DNA of 64,000 nt from an uncultured Lachnospiraceae bacterium (GCA_934293575.1 CAKQYU010000002.1:186001-250000); one strand, 5' to 3'. Shown: positions 51,808-60,482, numbered from the stretch's first letter. Program-made: numbers and translations. Notes: generated by a model from the sequence alone, not told the origin.

Positions 51808-53799
51808 ATGAGAATTGCATTAACGGGTAATCCGAATAGTGGAAAGACCACAATGTACAATGCGTTAACAGGCCGTAATGAAAAAATCGGTAACTGGGCT
51901 GGTGTAACAGTAGATAAGAAAGAAAGCCCAATCAAAAAAGCATATTATTCAGGAGAAAAGGAACTGATTGCAGTCGATCTTCCGGGTGCGTATTCTATGT
52001 CACCGTTTACTTCAGAAGAAAGTATTACAAGTGGATATGTAAAACATGAACATCCGGATGCAATTATTAATATTGTGGATGCAACCAATTTAAGTAGAAG
52101 TTTGTTTTTTACAACACAGCTTCTTGAATTAGGAATTCCGGTAGTAGTTGCCTTGAATAAGAGCGATATAAATGAAAAGAATGCAACAAAGATTGATGAA
52201 GAAAAACTGGCATCTATGTTAGGTTGTCCGGTTATCAAAACAGTTTCCACATCGGATCAGGGATTAAAGGCAGTTGTAGATGCAGCAGCTCAGTTAGAAG
52301 GTAAAGGTCAGAAAGCACCGTTTGTACAGGGTGATATCGATTTGCTTGATAAGAAAGTTGTAGAAGAAGCTGACCGTAAGCGTTTTGATTTTGTAAAGGG
52401 TATTGTAAAGGACGTTGAAGTTCGAAAGGTATTAACAAAGGATAAGAATACAGGAGATAAGATTGATGCAATTTTGACACATCCTGTTTCAGGTCTGATT
52501 ATCTTTGCGGTAATTATGTTCCTTGTATTCTACATATCACAGTCAACCGTTGGTACATGGTTAGCTGATATTTTGACCGGATGGATTGAAGACTTCCAGG
52601 GATTTGTTGGAGATAAGATGTCAGATGCAAATCCGTTATTGTATGCATTGCTTGTTGATGGTATTATTGGTGGTGTAGGTGCCGTAGTTGGATTCCTTCC
52701 ATTGGTAATGGTTATGTACTTCTTAATTGCATTATTGGAAGATTGCGGTTATATGTCCCGTGCAACTGTTGTATTAGACCCAATCTTTAAGAGAGTAGGA
52801 CTTTCAGGAAAGACTGTTATTCCTATGATTATTGGTACCGGTTGTGGTATTCCTGCGATTATGTCATGTCGTACAATTCGTAATGAACGTGAAAGAAGAA
52901 CATCCGCTATGTTGGCAACATTTATGCCATGTGGTGCAAAGCTTCCTGTTATCGCTTTGTTTGCAGGTGCATTCTTCTCAGATGCAACATGGGTTGGTCC
53001 GTTGATGTATTTTGTAGGTATTCTGTTAATTTTATTGGGAGCTTTATTGGTGAAGGCAATTACCGGTATGAAATATAGAAAATCATTCTTTATTATTGAG
53101 CTTCCGGAATATAAGGTTCCAAGTATTAAGTTTGCAATTGGTTCTATGTTAGAGAGAGGTAAAGCATATATTATCAAGGCTGGTACAATTATTCTTGTAT
53201 GTAATACAATCGTACAGATTATGCAGTCATTTGATACAAGCTTCCATGCAATTGAAGAGGGTGCTGAAAATACTTCTATTCTTGCACATGTAGCAACTCC
53301 ATTTGCAGTATTATTAGTACCTGTAATCGGTATTGCATCATGGCAGTTAGCAGCCGCAGCAATTACGGGATTTATTGCTAAGGAAAATGTTGTAGGTACA
53401 ATTGCTACCTGTTTTGCAATTACAAACTTTATTGATACAGATGAATTGGAGTTAGTTGGTAGCGGTAATACAGTAGCTGCTATTATGGGAATTACAAAGG
53501 TTGCTGCTTTGGCTTACTTGATGTTTAACTTATATACACCTCCTTGCTTTGCTGCATTGGGTGCGTTGAACTCAGAATTACAAAGTGGTAAATGGTTACT
53601 TGGTGCAATTTGTTTACAGCTTGCAACCGGATATACAGTCGGATTTTTGGTATATCAGATTGGAACATTGGTTACAACCGGAAGTCTGGGTGCAGGATTT
53701 GCAGGCGGTTTGATTGCTGTAATCGTATTTGCGGTAATTATCGCAGCTATCATTATTCGAAACAATCACGAATTTGCGAAGGAGTATCAGCTCGACTAA
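51808..53799 (+). CDS. feoB: Ferrous iron transporter B
   Basis: GTP-binding Fe2+ importer, 663 residues. G domain: G1 GNPNSGKTTMYNALTG, G3 DLPGAYSM, G4 NKSD, G5 VSTSDQG; then the NFeoB helical part; then about 10 spans with the Gate motifs (MIIGTGCGIPAIMSCRTI with conserved Cys, MPCGAKLPVIALFAGAFF, and a mirrored GFIAKENVVGTI). GATGGAGGAAG precedes the ATG. Followed by its small partner. Confidence 0.98.
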   Translation: MRIALTGNPNSGKTTMYNALTGRNEKIGNWAGVTVDKKESPIKKAYYSGEKELIAVDLPGAYSMSPFTSEESITSGYVKHEHPDAIINIVDATNLSRSLFFTTQLLELGIPVVVALNKSDINEKNATKIDEEKLASMLGCPVIKTVSTSDQGLKAVVDAAAQLEGKGQKAPFVQGDIDLLDKKVVEEADRKRFDFVKGIVKDVEVRKVLTKDKNTGDKIDAILTHPVSGLIIFAVIMFLVFYISQSTVGTWLADILTGWIEDFQGFVGDKMSDANPLLYALLVDGIIGGVGAVVGFLPLVMVMYFLIALLEDCGYMSRATVVLDPIFKRVGLSGKTVIPMIIGTGCGIPAIMSCRTIRNERERRTSAMLATFMPCGAKLPVIALFAGAFFSDATWVGPLMYFVGILLILLGALLVKAITGMKYRKSFFIIELPEYKVPSIKFAIGSMLERGKAYIIKAGTIILVCNTIVQIMQSFDTSFHAIEEGAENTSILAHVATPFAVLLVPVIGIASWQLAAAAITGFIAKENVVGTIATCFAITNFIDTDELELVGSGNTVAAIMGITKVAALAYLMFNLYTPPCFAALGALNSELQSGKWLLGAICLQLATGYTVGFLVYQIGTLVTTGSLGAGFAGGLIAVIVFAVIIAAIIIRNNHEFAKEYQLD

Positions 53800-53824
53800 C
53801 TGCATCTTGATTTGAGGTGAGTTT

Positions 53825-53974
53825 ATGGCAAATATAATTTGTGGAATTATCATATTGTTATGTGTAGGCGGAGCCGGTTTCTATATTTGGAAAAATAAGA
53901 AAAAGGGAGTTAAGTGTATTGGTTGTCCATACGCAAAATCCTGTTCCGGATCTTGTGGAACATCACATAAGTAA
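53825..53974 (+). CDS. FeoB-associated Cys-rich membrane protein
   Basis: 49 residues: an N-terminal membrane span (about 4-22, IICGIIILLCVGGAGFYIW), a basic KNKKKG stretch and a Cys-rich tail CIGCPYAKSCSGSCG. It matches the small FeoB-associated Cys-rich family (PF12669). ATG with TGAGGTGAG upstream, 25 bases after feoB, and before a terminator. Probably assists or gates FeoB, as in other Firmicutes; role not established. Confidence 0.9.
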   Translation: MANIICGIIILLCVGGAGFYIWKNKKKGVKCIGCPYAKSCSGSCGTSHK

Positions 53975-53977
53975 GAG

Positions 53978-54014
53978 AAAAGAGGGGTCTTTTTAAGAAG
54001 ATCCCTCTTTTTTA
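53978..54014 (+). terminator. feo terminator
   Basis: AAAGAGGGGTCTT pairs with AAGATCCCTCTTT (one G-U), then T. Confidence 0.9.
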
Positions 54015-54059
54015 TCCGGTTATGAATATGCGATGCCGACCGGCATTTTGCCTAATCGA

Positions 54060-54302
54060 TTAGCATCCGCAGCCGCAACCAGAGTTATTGTTGTTTCCGC
54101 AGCCGCAAAGGAGAAGCAAGATAATGATGATACAGCAACAGTTGCCGCCACCAAATCCATCATTTCCACCAAAGAAACCATTTCCGCAACCATTGTCGTT
54201 GCCACAGCAGCTACATAAAATGATCAAGAGAATGATCCATGTACAACAGTTACCTCCACCAAAGCCGCATCCACAGCCGCTTGTTGCTGATAAATCGCCC
54301 AT
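54060..54302 (-). CDS. Cys/Gly-rich protein with two hydrophobic repeats (YjcZ-like)
   Basis: 80 residues. Start at 54302 (GGAGG 8 bases upstream). It is built from two similar units: GFGGGNCCTWIILLIILCSCC and GFGGGNCCCIIIILLLLCGC, spaced by a Gly/Asn stretch and ending in GCGCGC. Gly/Cys-rich proteins with one short hydrophobic stretch occur as spore proteins (YjcZ/YnzH-like families); here the unit is duplicated. A SigK-like promoter is present and a germination protease gene is divergent, so a spore-coat or spore-membrane role is plausible. Confidence 0.75.
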   Translation of the reverse strand: MGDLSATSGCGCGFGGGNCCTWIILLIILCSCCGNDNGCGNGFFGGNDGFGGGNCCCIIIILLLLCGCGNNNNSGCGCGC

Positions 54303-54332
54303 AAGGAATTCCTCCAATTATCTTTACATTGA

Positions 54333-54359
54333 TAGTATATTCAAAGGGAAAAAATGTGT
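54333..54359 (-). promoter_or_regulatory. Candidate mother-cell (SigK-like) promoter
   Basis: On the minus strand AC (54359-54358), 16-base spacer, AATATACTA (54341-54333), compared with AC-N16-CATANNNTA. One mismatch in the -10. Confidence 0.4.
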
Positions 54360-54429
54360 TACCCACGAAAAAAAGAAAACTGCCAAAGTATTGTTTTATG
54401 CATACATTGAATAATAAACGGTATAAAAT

Positions 54430-56148
54430 TTGAATAAAGTCAGTGTAGAACTTTCAATGGCGATTGAAACACCTGTTGCCATTCGTGAAGAGAGTCTGGA
54501 TTTAAATGTAGGATATGATGAAAAGTTGCAGGAATGGGAACTGATTCTTCGTTATACGGGAAATCTTGATGATATAAGAGAAGAATTAAATATTGAAATT
54601 GAAGAGCTGCTTGGAGGGTATGGAATTACCAATATCACAGAAAATAAAATTCCGCTTCTGATACAGTATCCTCAGATTGATTATATTGAAAAACCAAAAA
54701 GTCTTTTCTTACAGGAAATGGAAGGAATCCAAAGTTCTTGTGTGACGCGTCTGCGCCTGCCGGAATATAATCTGACGGGAACCAATGTGATCGTGGCATG
54801 TATTGATTCCGGCGTGGATGTTTTTCATCCGGATTTTCGAAAAGCGGACGGAAGTACCAGAATTTTATATTTATGGGATCAGACAATTGAGGGAAAACCG
54901 CCACAAGGGTATCATATAGGAACGGAATATACGGAGGAGGAGATTAATCAATACCTGTTTGACGGAATGAATTTCCCTTCCTATGATACAAGCGGTCATG
55001 GAACCGCGGTGCTTGGCGTAATGGCGGCGAATGGAAATGCATCCAATCAGACCATTGAGGGAATGGCACCGGAAGCGGATATTATCGTGGTGAAATTATC
55101 AAATGCCAGTCAGATGGGTTTCCCTAGGACAACACAATTGATGTTGGGCGTGGATTATTCTGTGAAAAAAGCAATTGCATTACAAAAACCGATAGTGGTT
55201 AATATCAGCTTTGGAAATAATTATGGAGATCATTTGGGCGGTTCGATTGTGGAACGGTATTTTGATGCAGTGACACGTCTGTATCAGTTAAATATCGTTG
55301 CCGGAAGCGGAAATGAGGGATTAAGCGCAAGACATGTATCCGGTGTATTAGAGGTAAGACCTTATGTATATCAGGAGGAAATAAAGGAATTTGTGGTAGA
55401 ACGTTATCTGGTATCATTTAATATGCAGATATGGAAGGAATATGGAGACGAATTTGATCTGTATATGGAATTGCCGGCCGGACAGAGGATAGGACCTTTT
55501 TCTTCCTATAGTGCGATACAAAATTATATTGTTGGAACCAACAGGATTTCTGTATATTATGGTTCGCCCACACCATATAACCGCAGGCAGGAAATATATG
55601 TTTCCGTTACTTCTTCTACAGATTATGTTTCCGAGGGGATATGGAAACTGATACTGGTTCCCAAAACGATAATAGATGGAAGGTATAATGTCTGGTTGCC
55701 GATGGCTGGAAGTACTACGGCAGATATCTATTTTTTGCAGCCTAGTCTCAGTAATACGATTGTCATACCGGCTACAGCCACAGGATTGATTACGGTGTCG
55801 GCATATGATTCCCGGAATGGAACCTATGCGGCATTTTCCGGAAGGGGTTCACAGTTTTATACCGGGATGGAAAAACCGGATTTGTGTGCCCCCGGAGTTA
55901 ATATCAACACCTGTGCGGTAGGAGGCGGTTACACGGTTGTAACCGGAACTTCATTTGCGTCTCCCTTTGTTGCCGGCGCCTGTGCATTATTGATGGAATA
56001 TGGAATTGTAAACGGAAATGACCCCTATTTATATGGAGAACGAATGCGGGCAGTTTTAAGACAGAGTGCAATACCGCTTCCGTTTCAGCAGCAGATACCG
56101 GATGAATTGGCCGGTTTTGGAAGACTGTGTGTTGGGAATGCAATATAA
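54430..56148 (+). CDS. Subtilisin-like germination protease, Csp family
   Basis: Serine protease of the CspA/B/C group that activates the cortex hydrolase SleC during germination. 572 residues. Triad: Asp126 in VACIDSGVD, His190 in DTSGHGTAV and Ser508 in VTGTSFASPF, so all three are intact and the protein should be active (CspB-like). Contains the usual long insert (jelly-roll region) between His and Ser. The start is uncertain: TTG 54430 and ATG 54457 have no clear RBS. The N-terminal 100 residues are a prodomain (IEIEELLGGYGITNITENKI). Confidence 0.88.
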   Translation: MNKVSVELSMAIETPVAIREESLDLNVGYDEKLQEWELILRYTGNLDDIREELNIEIEELLGGYGITNITENKIPLLIQYPQIDYIEKPKSLFLQEMEGIQSSCVTRLRLPEYNLTGTNVIVACIDSGVDVFHPDFRKADGSTRILYLWDQTIEGKPPQGYHIGTEYTEEEINQYLFDGMNFPSYDTSGHGTAVLGVMAANGNASNQTIEGMAPEADIIVVKLSNASQMGFPRTTQLMLGVDYSVKKAIALQKPIVVNISFGNNYGDHLGGSIVERYFDAVTRLYQLNIVAGSGNEGLSARHVSGVLEVRPYVYQEEIKEFVVERYLVSFNMQIWKEYGDEFDLYMELPAGQRIGPFSSYSAIQNYIVGTNRISVYYGSPTPYNRRQEIYVSVTSSTDYVSEGIWKLILVPKTIIDGRYNVWLPMAGSTTADIYFLQPSLSNTIVIPATATGLITVSAYDSRNGTYAAFSGRGSQFYTGMEKPDLCAPGVNINTCAVGGGYTVVTGTSFASPFVAGACALLMEYGIVNGNDPYLYGERMRAVLRQSAIPLPFQQQIPDELAGFGRLCVGNAI

Positions 56149-56158
56149 GAAGGGAATA

Positions 56159-56167
56159 TGCTATAAT
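56159..56167 (+). promoter_or_regulatory. Extended -10 upstream of the trmO gene
   Basis: TGCTATAAT at 56159-56167. A transcript starting near 56174 would leave almost no leader for the 56176 ATG. Confidence 0.5.
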
Positions 56168-56175
56168 AGGAAAAA

Positions 56176-56934
56176 ATGTGCAGCATGAAAGGAATGAACG
56201 GTTTGAAACAGGAAGAGAAATTAAATATTATTGCATACATTTATACGGACTTTCCGGAAAAATTCGGTATTCCCAGACAAAGTGGATTGGTAAAAGGTAC
56301 ACAGGGAAGGATTGTGTTTGAACCATCTTATCGGAGTATGGATGCGGTAAAGGGTTTGGACGGATTTGATTATATCTGGTTGTTATGGAGATTTGAGATT
56401 GAAAAAAGAGAACAATGGCATGCTACGGTAAAACCTCCGAGACTTGGTGGCAATGAAACCATGGGTGTATTTGCAACGAGATCTCCTTTTCGTCCCAATC
56501 CGATTGGATTGTCCAGTGTGCGGTTGGAAAAAATAGAAGAAACGAAGGATGGACCGGTGCTTTTGGTTTCCGGTGTGGATTTAAGGAATAAAACACCAAT
56601 ATATGATATAAAGCCATATCTTCCTTATACAGACAGCCATGAGGATGTAAGAGCGGGATTTACCGAGACAATTGCACCTTATGAATTAGAAGTTCAGTTC
56701 CCGCAGGATTTATTGGAACGGTTTCAGAAGGAAAAGCGGGAAAGTGTCATGGATATTTTAAGGCAGGATCCACGACCGTCCTATCACGAGGATGCCAACC
56801 GTAAATATGGGGTTTCCTATGCGGGGAAAGATATTCATTTTACAGTATGCGGGAATCGGTTACAGGTATTTGATGTGGTTGACATAACACATGATGAAAG
56901 GGATTATAAGATAAATATAGAAGAAAATAAATAA
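56176..56934 (+). CDS. trmO: tRNA (adenine37-N6)-methyltransferase TrmO-like
   Basis: SAM-dependent enzyme of the TsaA/VirR family, methylating t6A37 of tRNA-Thr. Motifs: YIYTDFPEKFGIPRQSGLV, FDYIWLLWRFE, PPRLGGNETMGVFATRSPFRPNPIGLSSV, PIYDIKPYLPYTDSH. 252 residues, with a C-terminal domain as in the longer family members. Start uncertain: ATG 56176, ATG 56194 or TTG 56203; the last has AAAGGA at 9 bases and gives the usual family N-terminus, and the promoter position also favours a later start. Confidence 0.87.
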   Translation: MCSMKGMNGLKQEEKLNIIAYIYTDFPEKFGIPRQSGLVKGTQGRIVFEPSYRSMDAVKGLDGFDYIWLLWRFEIEKREQWHATVKPPRLGGNETMGVFATRSPFRPNPIGLSSVRLEKIEETKDGPVLLVSGVDLRNKTPIYDIKPYLPYTDSHEDVRAGFTETIAPYELEVQFPQDLLERFQKEKRESVMDILRQDPRPSYHEDANRKYGVSYAGKDIHFTVCGNRLQVFDVVDITHDERDYKINIEENK

Positions 56935-56937
56935 AAA

Positions 56938-56969
56938 GGAAGAAGGTCTGGGGGTCAGACCTTCTTTTA
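56938..56969 (+). terminator. trmO terminator
   Basis: AAGAAGGTCTG pairs with CAGACCTTCTT around GGGGT, then T. Confidence 0.9.
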
Positions 56970-56989
56970 TGAGGGGGGGAGAGGATTTC

Positions 56990-57008
56990 GATACAACTAA
57001 GTTGTATC
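56990..57008. promoter_or_regulatory. Palindrome upstream of the 57198 gene
   Basis: GATACAAC-TAA-GTTGTATC, perfect 8-base halves. A second palindrome, AAAAAGAAATTTCTTTTT, lies at 57085-57102. Candidate operators; no terminator features. Confidence 0.45.
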
Positions 57009-57197
57009 ATATGAAAAGCTCTTACAAGATGTAAGTATATAGATAAATTGTGAAAAAAATATGTCTTTTTTGATATCCAATATGTAAAAAGAAATTTCTT
57101 TTTTTGTGAAAAAGAACCAAAGCTATGTATATTACAAAACAAAATGGAAATAATACAAGTATTCATTGTAATATTAAGAAAAAGGAAGGGAAACATT

Positions 57198-57629
57198 ATG
57201 GAATCAGAGACAGTTGAGTTATTAAAAGAGTGTAATTCCGGTTGCAAAATGGCACGAAACAGCATGGAACAGATTTTGGAATATATCAAGGACCCTAAAC
57301 AGGCGGATATCATAAATGCATATGAAAGAAAACATCAGGAAATTGAAAACAAAATCAGTGAACTGTTAATGAAAAACGGAGAAATAAAGGAAAGTCCAAG
57401 TCTTATGGCATCTGCAATGTCATGGTTTACAACGGAAATGAAGATGTCACTTCATAACAATGGAAAACAGGCGGCAAAAATTATGATGGATGGATGTAAT
57501 ATGGGGATCCAGTCGGTTACGGAATATATCAATAAGAATCAGTCGGCATCAAAGGAAAGTATTCAGCTTGCAAAAGATTTAGTGAAAATAGAGGAAGAAT
57601 TTATGCAGGAGATGAAGCAGTTTTTATAA
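57198..57629 (+). CDS. Helical protein, ferritin-like/DUF2383-like
   Basis: 143 residues from ATG 57198 (GGAAGGG upstream; the earlier in-frame start is unlikely). Four predicted helices, no membrane span: ETVELLKECNSGCKMARNSMEQILEYI, IINAYERKHQEIENKISELL, SWFTTEMKMSLHNNGKQAAKIMMDGCNMGIQSVTEYI and a C-terminal ASKESIQLAKDLVKIEEEF. Pattern of Glu/His and Met fits DUF2383 or ferritin-like four-helix bundles. Monocistronic with its own terminator and two upstream palindromes, which suggests tight regulation. Function unknown. Confidence 0.65.
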   Translation: MESETVELLKECNSGCKMARNSMEQILEYIKDPKQADIINAYERKHQEIENKISELLMKNGEIKESPSLMASAMSWFTTEMKMSLHNNGKQAAKIMMDGCNMGIQSVTEYINKNQSASKESIQLAKDLVKIEEEFMQEMKQFL

Positions 57630-57642
57630 GATGAGCGTTTGA

Positions 57643-57676
57643 GGATTGTCATGTATGGTTACATGGCAATCTTTTC
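57643..57676 (+). terminator. Terminator after the helical protein
   Basis: GATTGTCATGT pairs with ACATGGCAATC (one G-U), then TTTT. Confidence 0.85.
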
Positions 57677-57809
57677 TCTGTAAAAAGAAAATGAATTAAT
57701 TGTGAAAACCTCTTTTCATGTTGCAAAACATGTGATATAGTACTTAAATATCAGGACATAGTTTTTGAAACTATATTATAAATAAGATTTTACAGCAAGG
57801 AGCATATTT

Positions 57810-58703
57810 ATGTCATATCAGATTATCAGCGACAGTTCCTGTGATTTGCCAATAGAAACTGTAAAAGAAAAAAATATTCATGTGGTTCCTTTTTACATAT
57901 CATTTGATGAAGAGAACTACTTTAAGGAAAATGAAGAGATTGCAGTACATGAATTCTATCAGAAGATGGTAGATAATCCGGATGTTTTTCCGAAGACTTC
58001 CCTTCCGTCCATTGAAGATTATGTAGATGCATTTTTACCGTATGCAAAAGAGGGAACCGATATTATCTGTATCTGTATTACAACAAAGTTTAGTGGTTCT
58101 TATAATTCGGCAATGACGGCAAAGGATATTATATTAGAAGATTATCCGGATGCCAATATTGCGGTAATTGATGCGACGGTTAATACGGTATTACAGGGTA
58201 TTTTGGTTTTGGAAGTTGTAAAGATGCGGGATGCCGGTTATAGTTTTGGAGATACAATTGATAATATTAACCGGATTAAGGAAACCGGACGGATTATTTT
58301 TACGGTAGGAAATATGGATTATCTGATTCACGGCGGAAGAGTTGGAAAAGTAATGAAGGTTGCCATTAATGCATTGAAGATACGACCTATGATTATTTTA
58401 AAGGAAGGTGAGATCTTCCCATTTGGTATAGCAAGAAGTCGTAAAAAATCACTTCAGAAGGTTATTGATAAAACCAAGAGCCACTTTGAGGAAATTGGGG
58501 AATCTCCGGATGATTATGAAATTGTAATCGGATACGGATATGATTATGATGAGGCAGTGGAATTTCGGGAAGAAATGCTAAAGTCTTTAAAAACATATTC
58601 GAATAAGGATACGATGGATATATTCCAGATCGGTGCCATGATTGGAGTGCATACGGGACCGTATCCGTTAGGAATCGGACTGATAAAAAAATATAACAAA
58701 TAA
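57810..58703 (+). CDS. DegV family fatty-acid-binding protein
   Basis: 297 residues. DegV/FakB fold: IISDSSCDLPIETVKEKNIHVVPFYISFD at the N-terminus, TSLPSIEDYVDAF, CITTKFSGSYNSAMTA and GIVGVHTGP-like AMIGVHTGPYPLGIGLI at the C-terminus. FakB proteins present bound fatty acids to FakA kinase for phosphorylation; fatty acid specificity cannot be read here. GCAAGGAGC precedes the ATG. TATAGT at 57736-57741 is the likely -10, next to an inverted repeat CATGTT-GCAA-AACATG. Confidence 0.9.
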   Translation: MSYQIISDSSCDLPIETVKEKNIHVVPFYISFDEENYFKENEEIAVHEFYQKMVDNPDVFPKTSLPSIEDYVDAFLPYAKEGTDIICICITTKFSGSYNSAMTAKDIILEDYPDANIAVIDATVNTVLQGILVLEVVKMRDAGYSFGDTIDNINRIKETGRIIFTVGNMDYLIHGGRVGKVMKVAINALKIRPMIILKEGEIFPFGIARSRKKSLQKVIDKTKSHFEEIGESPDDYEIVIGYGYDYDEAVEFREEMLKSLKTYSNKDTMDIFQIGAMIGVHTGPYPLGIGLIKKYNK

Positions 58704-58704
58704 T

Positions 58705-58739
58705 AAAAATCCATTGTCAGATTAGGCAATGGATTTTTG
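58705..58739 (+). terminator. degV terminator
   Basis: AAAAATCCATTG pairs with CAATGGATTTTT around a 10-base loop. Confidence 0.9.
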
Positions 58740-58853
58740 TATAATCTGTAAAAAACTGGGAAAAATAAGGAATGTAAGATAATTGTAAAATTGCACAAAT
58801 TAGGGAAAATGAAGTGTGAAAAATGCAGAAAAAGGCAAAAAAACAAGAAAAAA

Positions 58854-58883
58854 CTTACAAATTGCAATTGAAAATGCTACAAT
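58854..58883 (+). promoter_or_regulatory. carD promoter
   Basis: CTTACA (58854-58859), 18-base spacer ending in TGC, TACAAT (58878-58883); an extended -10. Confidence 0.55.
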
Positions 58884-58930
58884 AAAAATAGTTGATAAAG
58901 GAAAGTATATTTTAGAAGGAGAGGAGTAAC

Positions 58931-59452
58931 ATGTTTAAAATCGGGGAACACATTGTTTATGGAATGAATGGTGTATGTAAAGTGGAAGCAATCGGTAAAA
59001 TGGATATGGCAGGCGTGGAAAGCGATAAGAATTTTTACACATTGACCCCCTTGTATACACGAGGAAGTAAAGTATATACCCCAGTAGATAATGAAAGAAT
59101 TGTAATGAGAAAAGTCATTGACAAGAATGAAGTTTGTGAATTGATTGATGAGATGTCAGAGATTGAAGAGATACAGGAAACCAATGACAAAAATCGTGAG
59201 CTGGCATATAAGGAAGCAATTAAGTCATGTGATTGCAGAGAATGGATCCGGGTTATTAATACGGTATTGAAGAGAAAAGAAGAAAGACTTTCACAAGGGA
59301 AGAAGATGTCCGCTTGTGATGAAAGATATTTAAAGAGTGCGACAGAGAATTTATACGGTGAGTTTGCGGTTAGTCTTAGCATTGATAAAGCTGATGTGCA
59401 GGATTTTATACAGCACCGCAGAGTAATGAAAGATATGGCATCTGCTTCGTAA
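58931..59452 (+). CDS. CarD family transcriptional regulator
   Basis: 173 residues. N-terminal RNA-polymerase-interacting domain FKIGEHIVYGMNGVCKVEAIGK, YTLTPLYTRGSKVYTPVDN, followed by a helical DNA-binding C-terminal part (CDCREWIRVINTVLKRKEERLSQGKKMSACDERYLKSA). CarD-type proteins stabilise the open complex at many promoters. GAAGGAGAGGAG precedes the ATG. Monocistronic. Confidence 0.92.
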   Translation: MFKIGEHIVYGMNGVCKVEAIGKMDMAGVESDKNFYTLTPLYTRGSKVYTPVDNERIVMRKVIDKNEVCELIDEMSEIEEIQETNDKNRELAYKEAIKSCDCREWIRVINTVLKRKEERLSQGKKMSACDERYLKSATENLYGEFAVSLSIDKADVQDFIQHRRVMKDMASAS

Positions 59453-59469
59453 GAATAAGATGTTTATTG

Positions 59470-59497
59470 GGTGATTGCGAAGGCAATCACCTTTTTA
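59470..59497 (+). terminator. carD terminator
   Basis: GGTGATTGC pairs with GCAATCACC around GAAG, then T. Confidence 0.93.
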
Positions 59498-59516
59498 TTT
59501 TTTGATGAGAGAGTTG

Positions 59517-59545
59517 TTGTTTTATAGCTATAAGTGAGTTAAAAT
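59517..59545 (+). promoter_or_regulatory. Promoter of the CbiET-like gene
   Basis: TTGTTT (59517-59522), 17-base spacer, TAAAAT (59540-59545). Confidence 0.6.
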
Positions 59546-59571
59546 AGATATAAAAATGGGAGGTAGCGATT

Positions 59572-60480
59572 ATGGAAACAAGCGGAATGAAGGTATATAC
59601 GACAAAAGAGATGCTGGCGTGGGTCGGAAACTTTGCGGACCGTATGGGGGTTAGTCCGGAAAAGATTAAAATGCTCAATATCTGCGGGAAGAAGAAAAAT
59701 GTTCTGCCTACAATTGAAACACACAAAAGAGTAATGATTTTTGCGGATGAAAGTCAGCCGGATTTATTTTATGAATTGTGGGAAGGCGGATATGGCGATT
59801 ATGACATGTGGCTCGGAGTGGGAACCAGTAAAGAGGATGCGGTAAAAACCCGTAAAATCAAAGACTATATGGATCGGAAAATAACACAGCCGACGGTAAT
59901 TTTTATTATTAATGAGAATACAAGAGAAGCATCCAGATATGGTATCCGGAATGAATATTTTTCAAAGGGCTCCGTAAACTATGTAGGACATGAAATTCGT
60001 GCGGTTATTATGAATATGCTTTCGTGTGATGTGGGAGATACTATTTGTATAGTCAGTGGAGAAAGCATCGTAATTGAAGCCGCAATTGAAGCAAGTGAGG
60101 GAACGATAATAGCGGTAGAACCGGATGAAAGAGATATGCGCGCTTTGCAGGATAATGTAAGTAAATTTGGCGTTCATAATGTTGAAATCATTTCCAATCT
60201 GTCCAAGGAAACAATGGAACAGGTTCCGGTTCCGAGACTTGCATTTATTGTAGCTTCCAAACGGTTAGAGGAGGAGATTCGGGTATTGTTATCTGTGAAT
60301 CCTCATATGCAGTTTATTGTATATACGTTAGAACTTGATATGTTAGTCAGTATTAAAAATATTTTTGAAAAGTACAATATTCAAAATACGGAAGTGCTTC
60401 AGATTGCTGTTTCAAAAAGTGATAAGCGCAGTGTGATGGTTGCACAGCCTTCGCCGTGGATGGTAAGCGGACAGGCATAA
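59572..60480 (+). CDS. Degenerate CbiE/CbiT-like protein (CobL-like), probable pseudoenzyme
   Basis: 302 residues, soluble. Residues about 20-135 resemble the C-terminal part of CbiE (MGVSPEKIKMLNICGKKKNVLP, GGYGDYDMWLGVGTSKED, then GIRNEYFSKGSVNYVGHEIRAV, which parallels GIPDEEF...ITKREVRA). Residues about 140-300 resemble CbiT: GHEIRAVIMNMLSCDVGDTI, VIEAAIEASEGTIIAVEPDERDMRALQDNVSKFGVHNVEII. The SAM glycine loop of CbiT (DIGAGTGS) reads CIVSGESIV here, so methyl transfer is doubtful. No other cobalamin gene is near. GGGAGG precedes the ATG. Annotating it as precorrin methylase would probably mislead. Confidence 0.65.
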   Translation: METSGMKVYTTKEMLAWVGNFADRMGVSPEKIKMLNICGKKKNVLPTIETHKRVMIFADESQPDLFYELWEGGYGDYDMWLGVGTSKEDAVKTRKIKDYMDRKITQPTVIFIINENTREASRYGIRNEYFSKGSVNYVGHEIRAVIMNMLSCDVGDTICIVSGESIVIEAAIEASEGTIIAVEPDERDMRALQDNVSKFGVHNVEIISNLSKETMEQVPVPRLAFIVASKRLEEEIRVLLSVNPHMQFIVYTLELDMLVSIKNIFEKYNIQNTEVLQIAVSKSDKRSVMVAQPSPWMVSGQA

Positions 60481-60482
60481 TC

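Noticed and set aside
54088..54414. Plus-strand Gln/Pro-rich frame across the Cys-rich gene
   Set aside because: Compositional shadow of the minus-strand Gly/Cys repeats (GGC/TGT codons read as Pro, Gln); no RBS.
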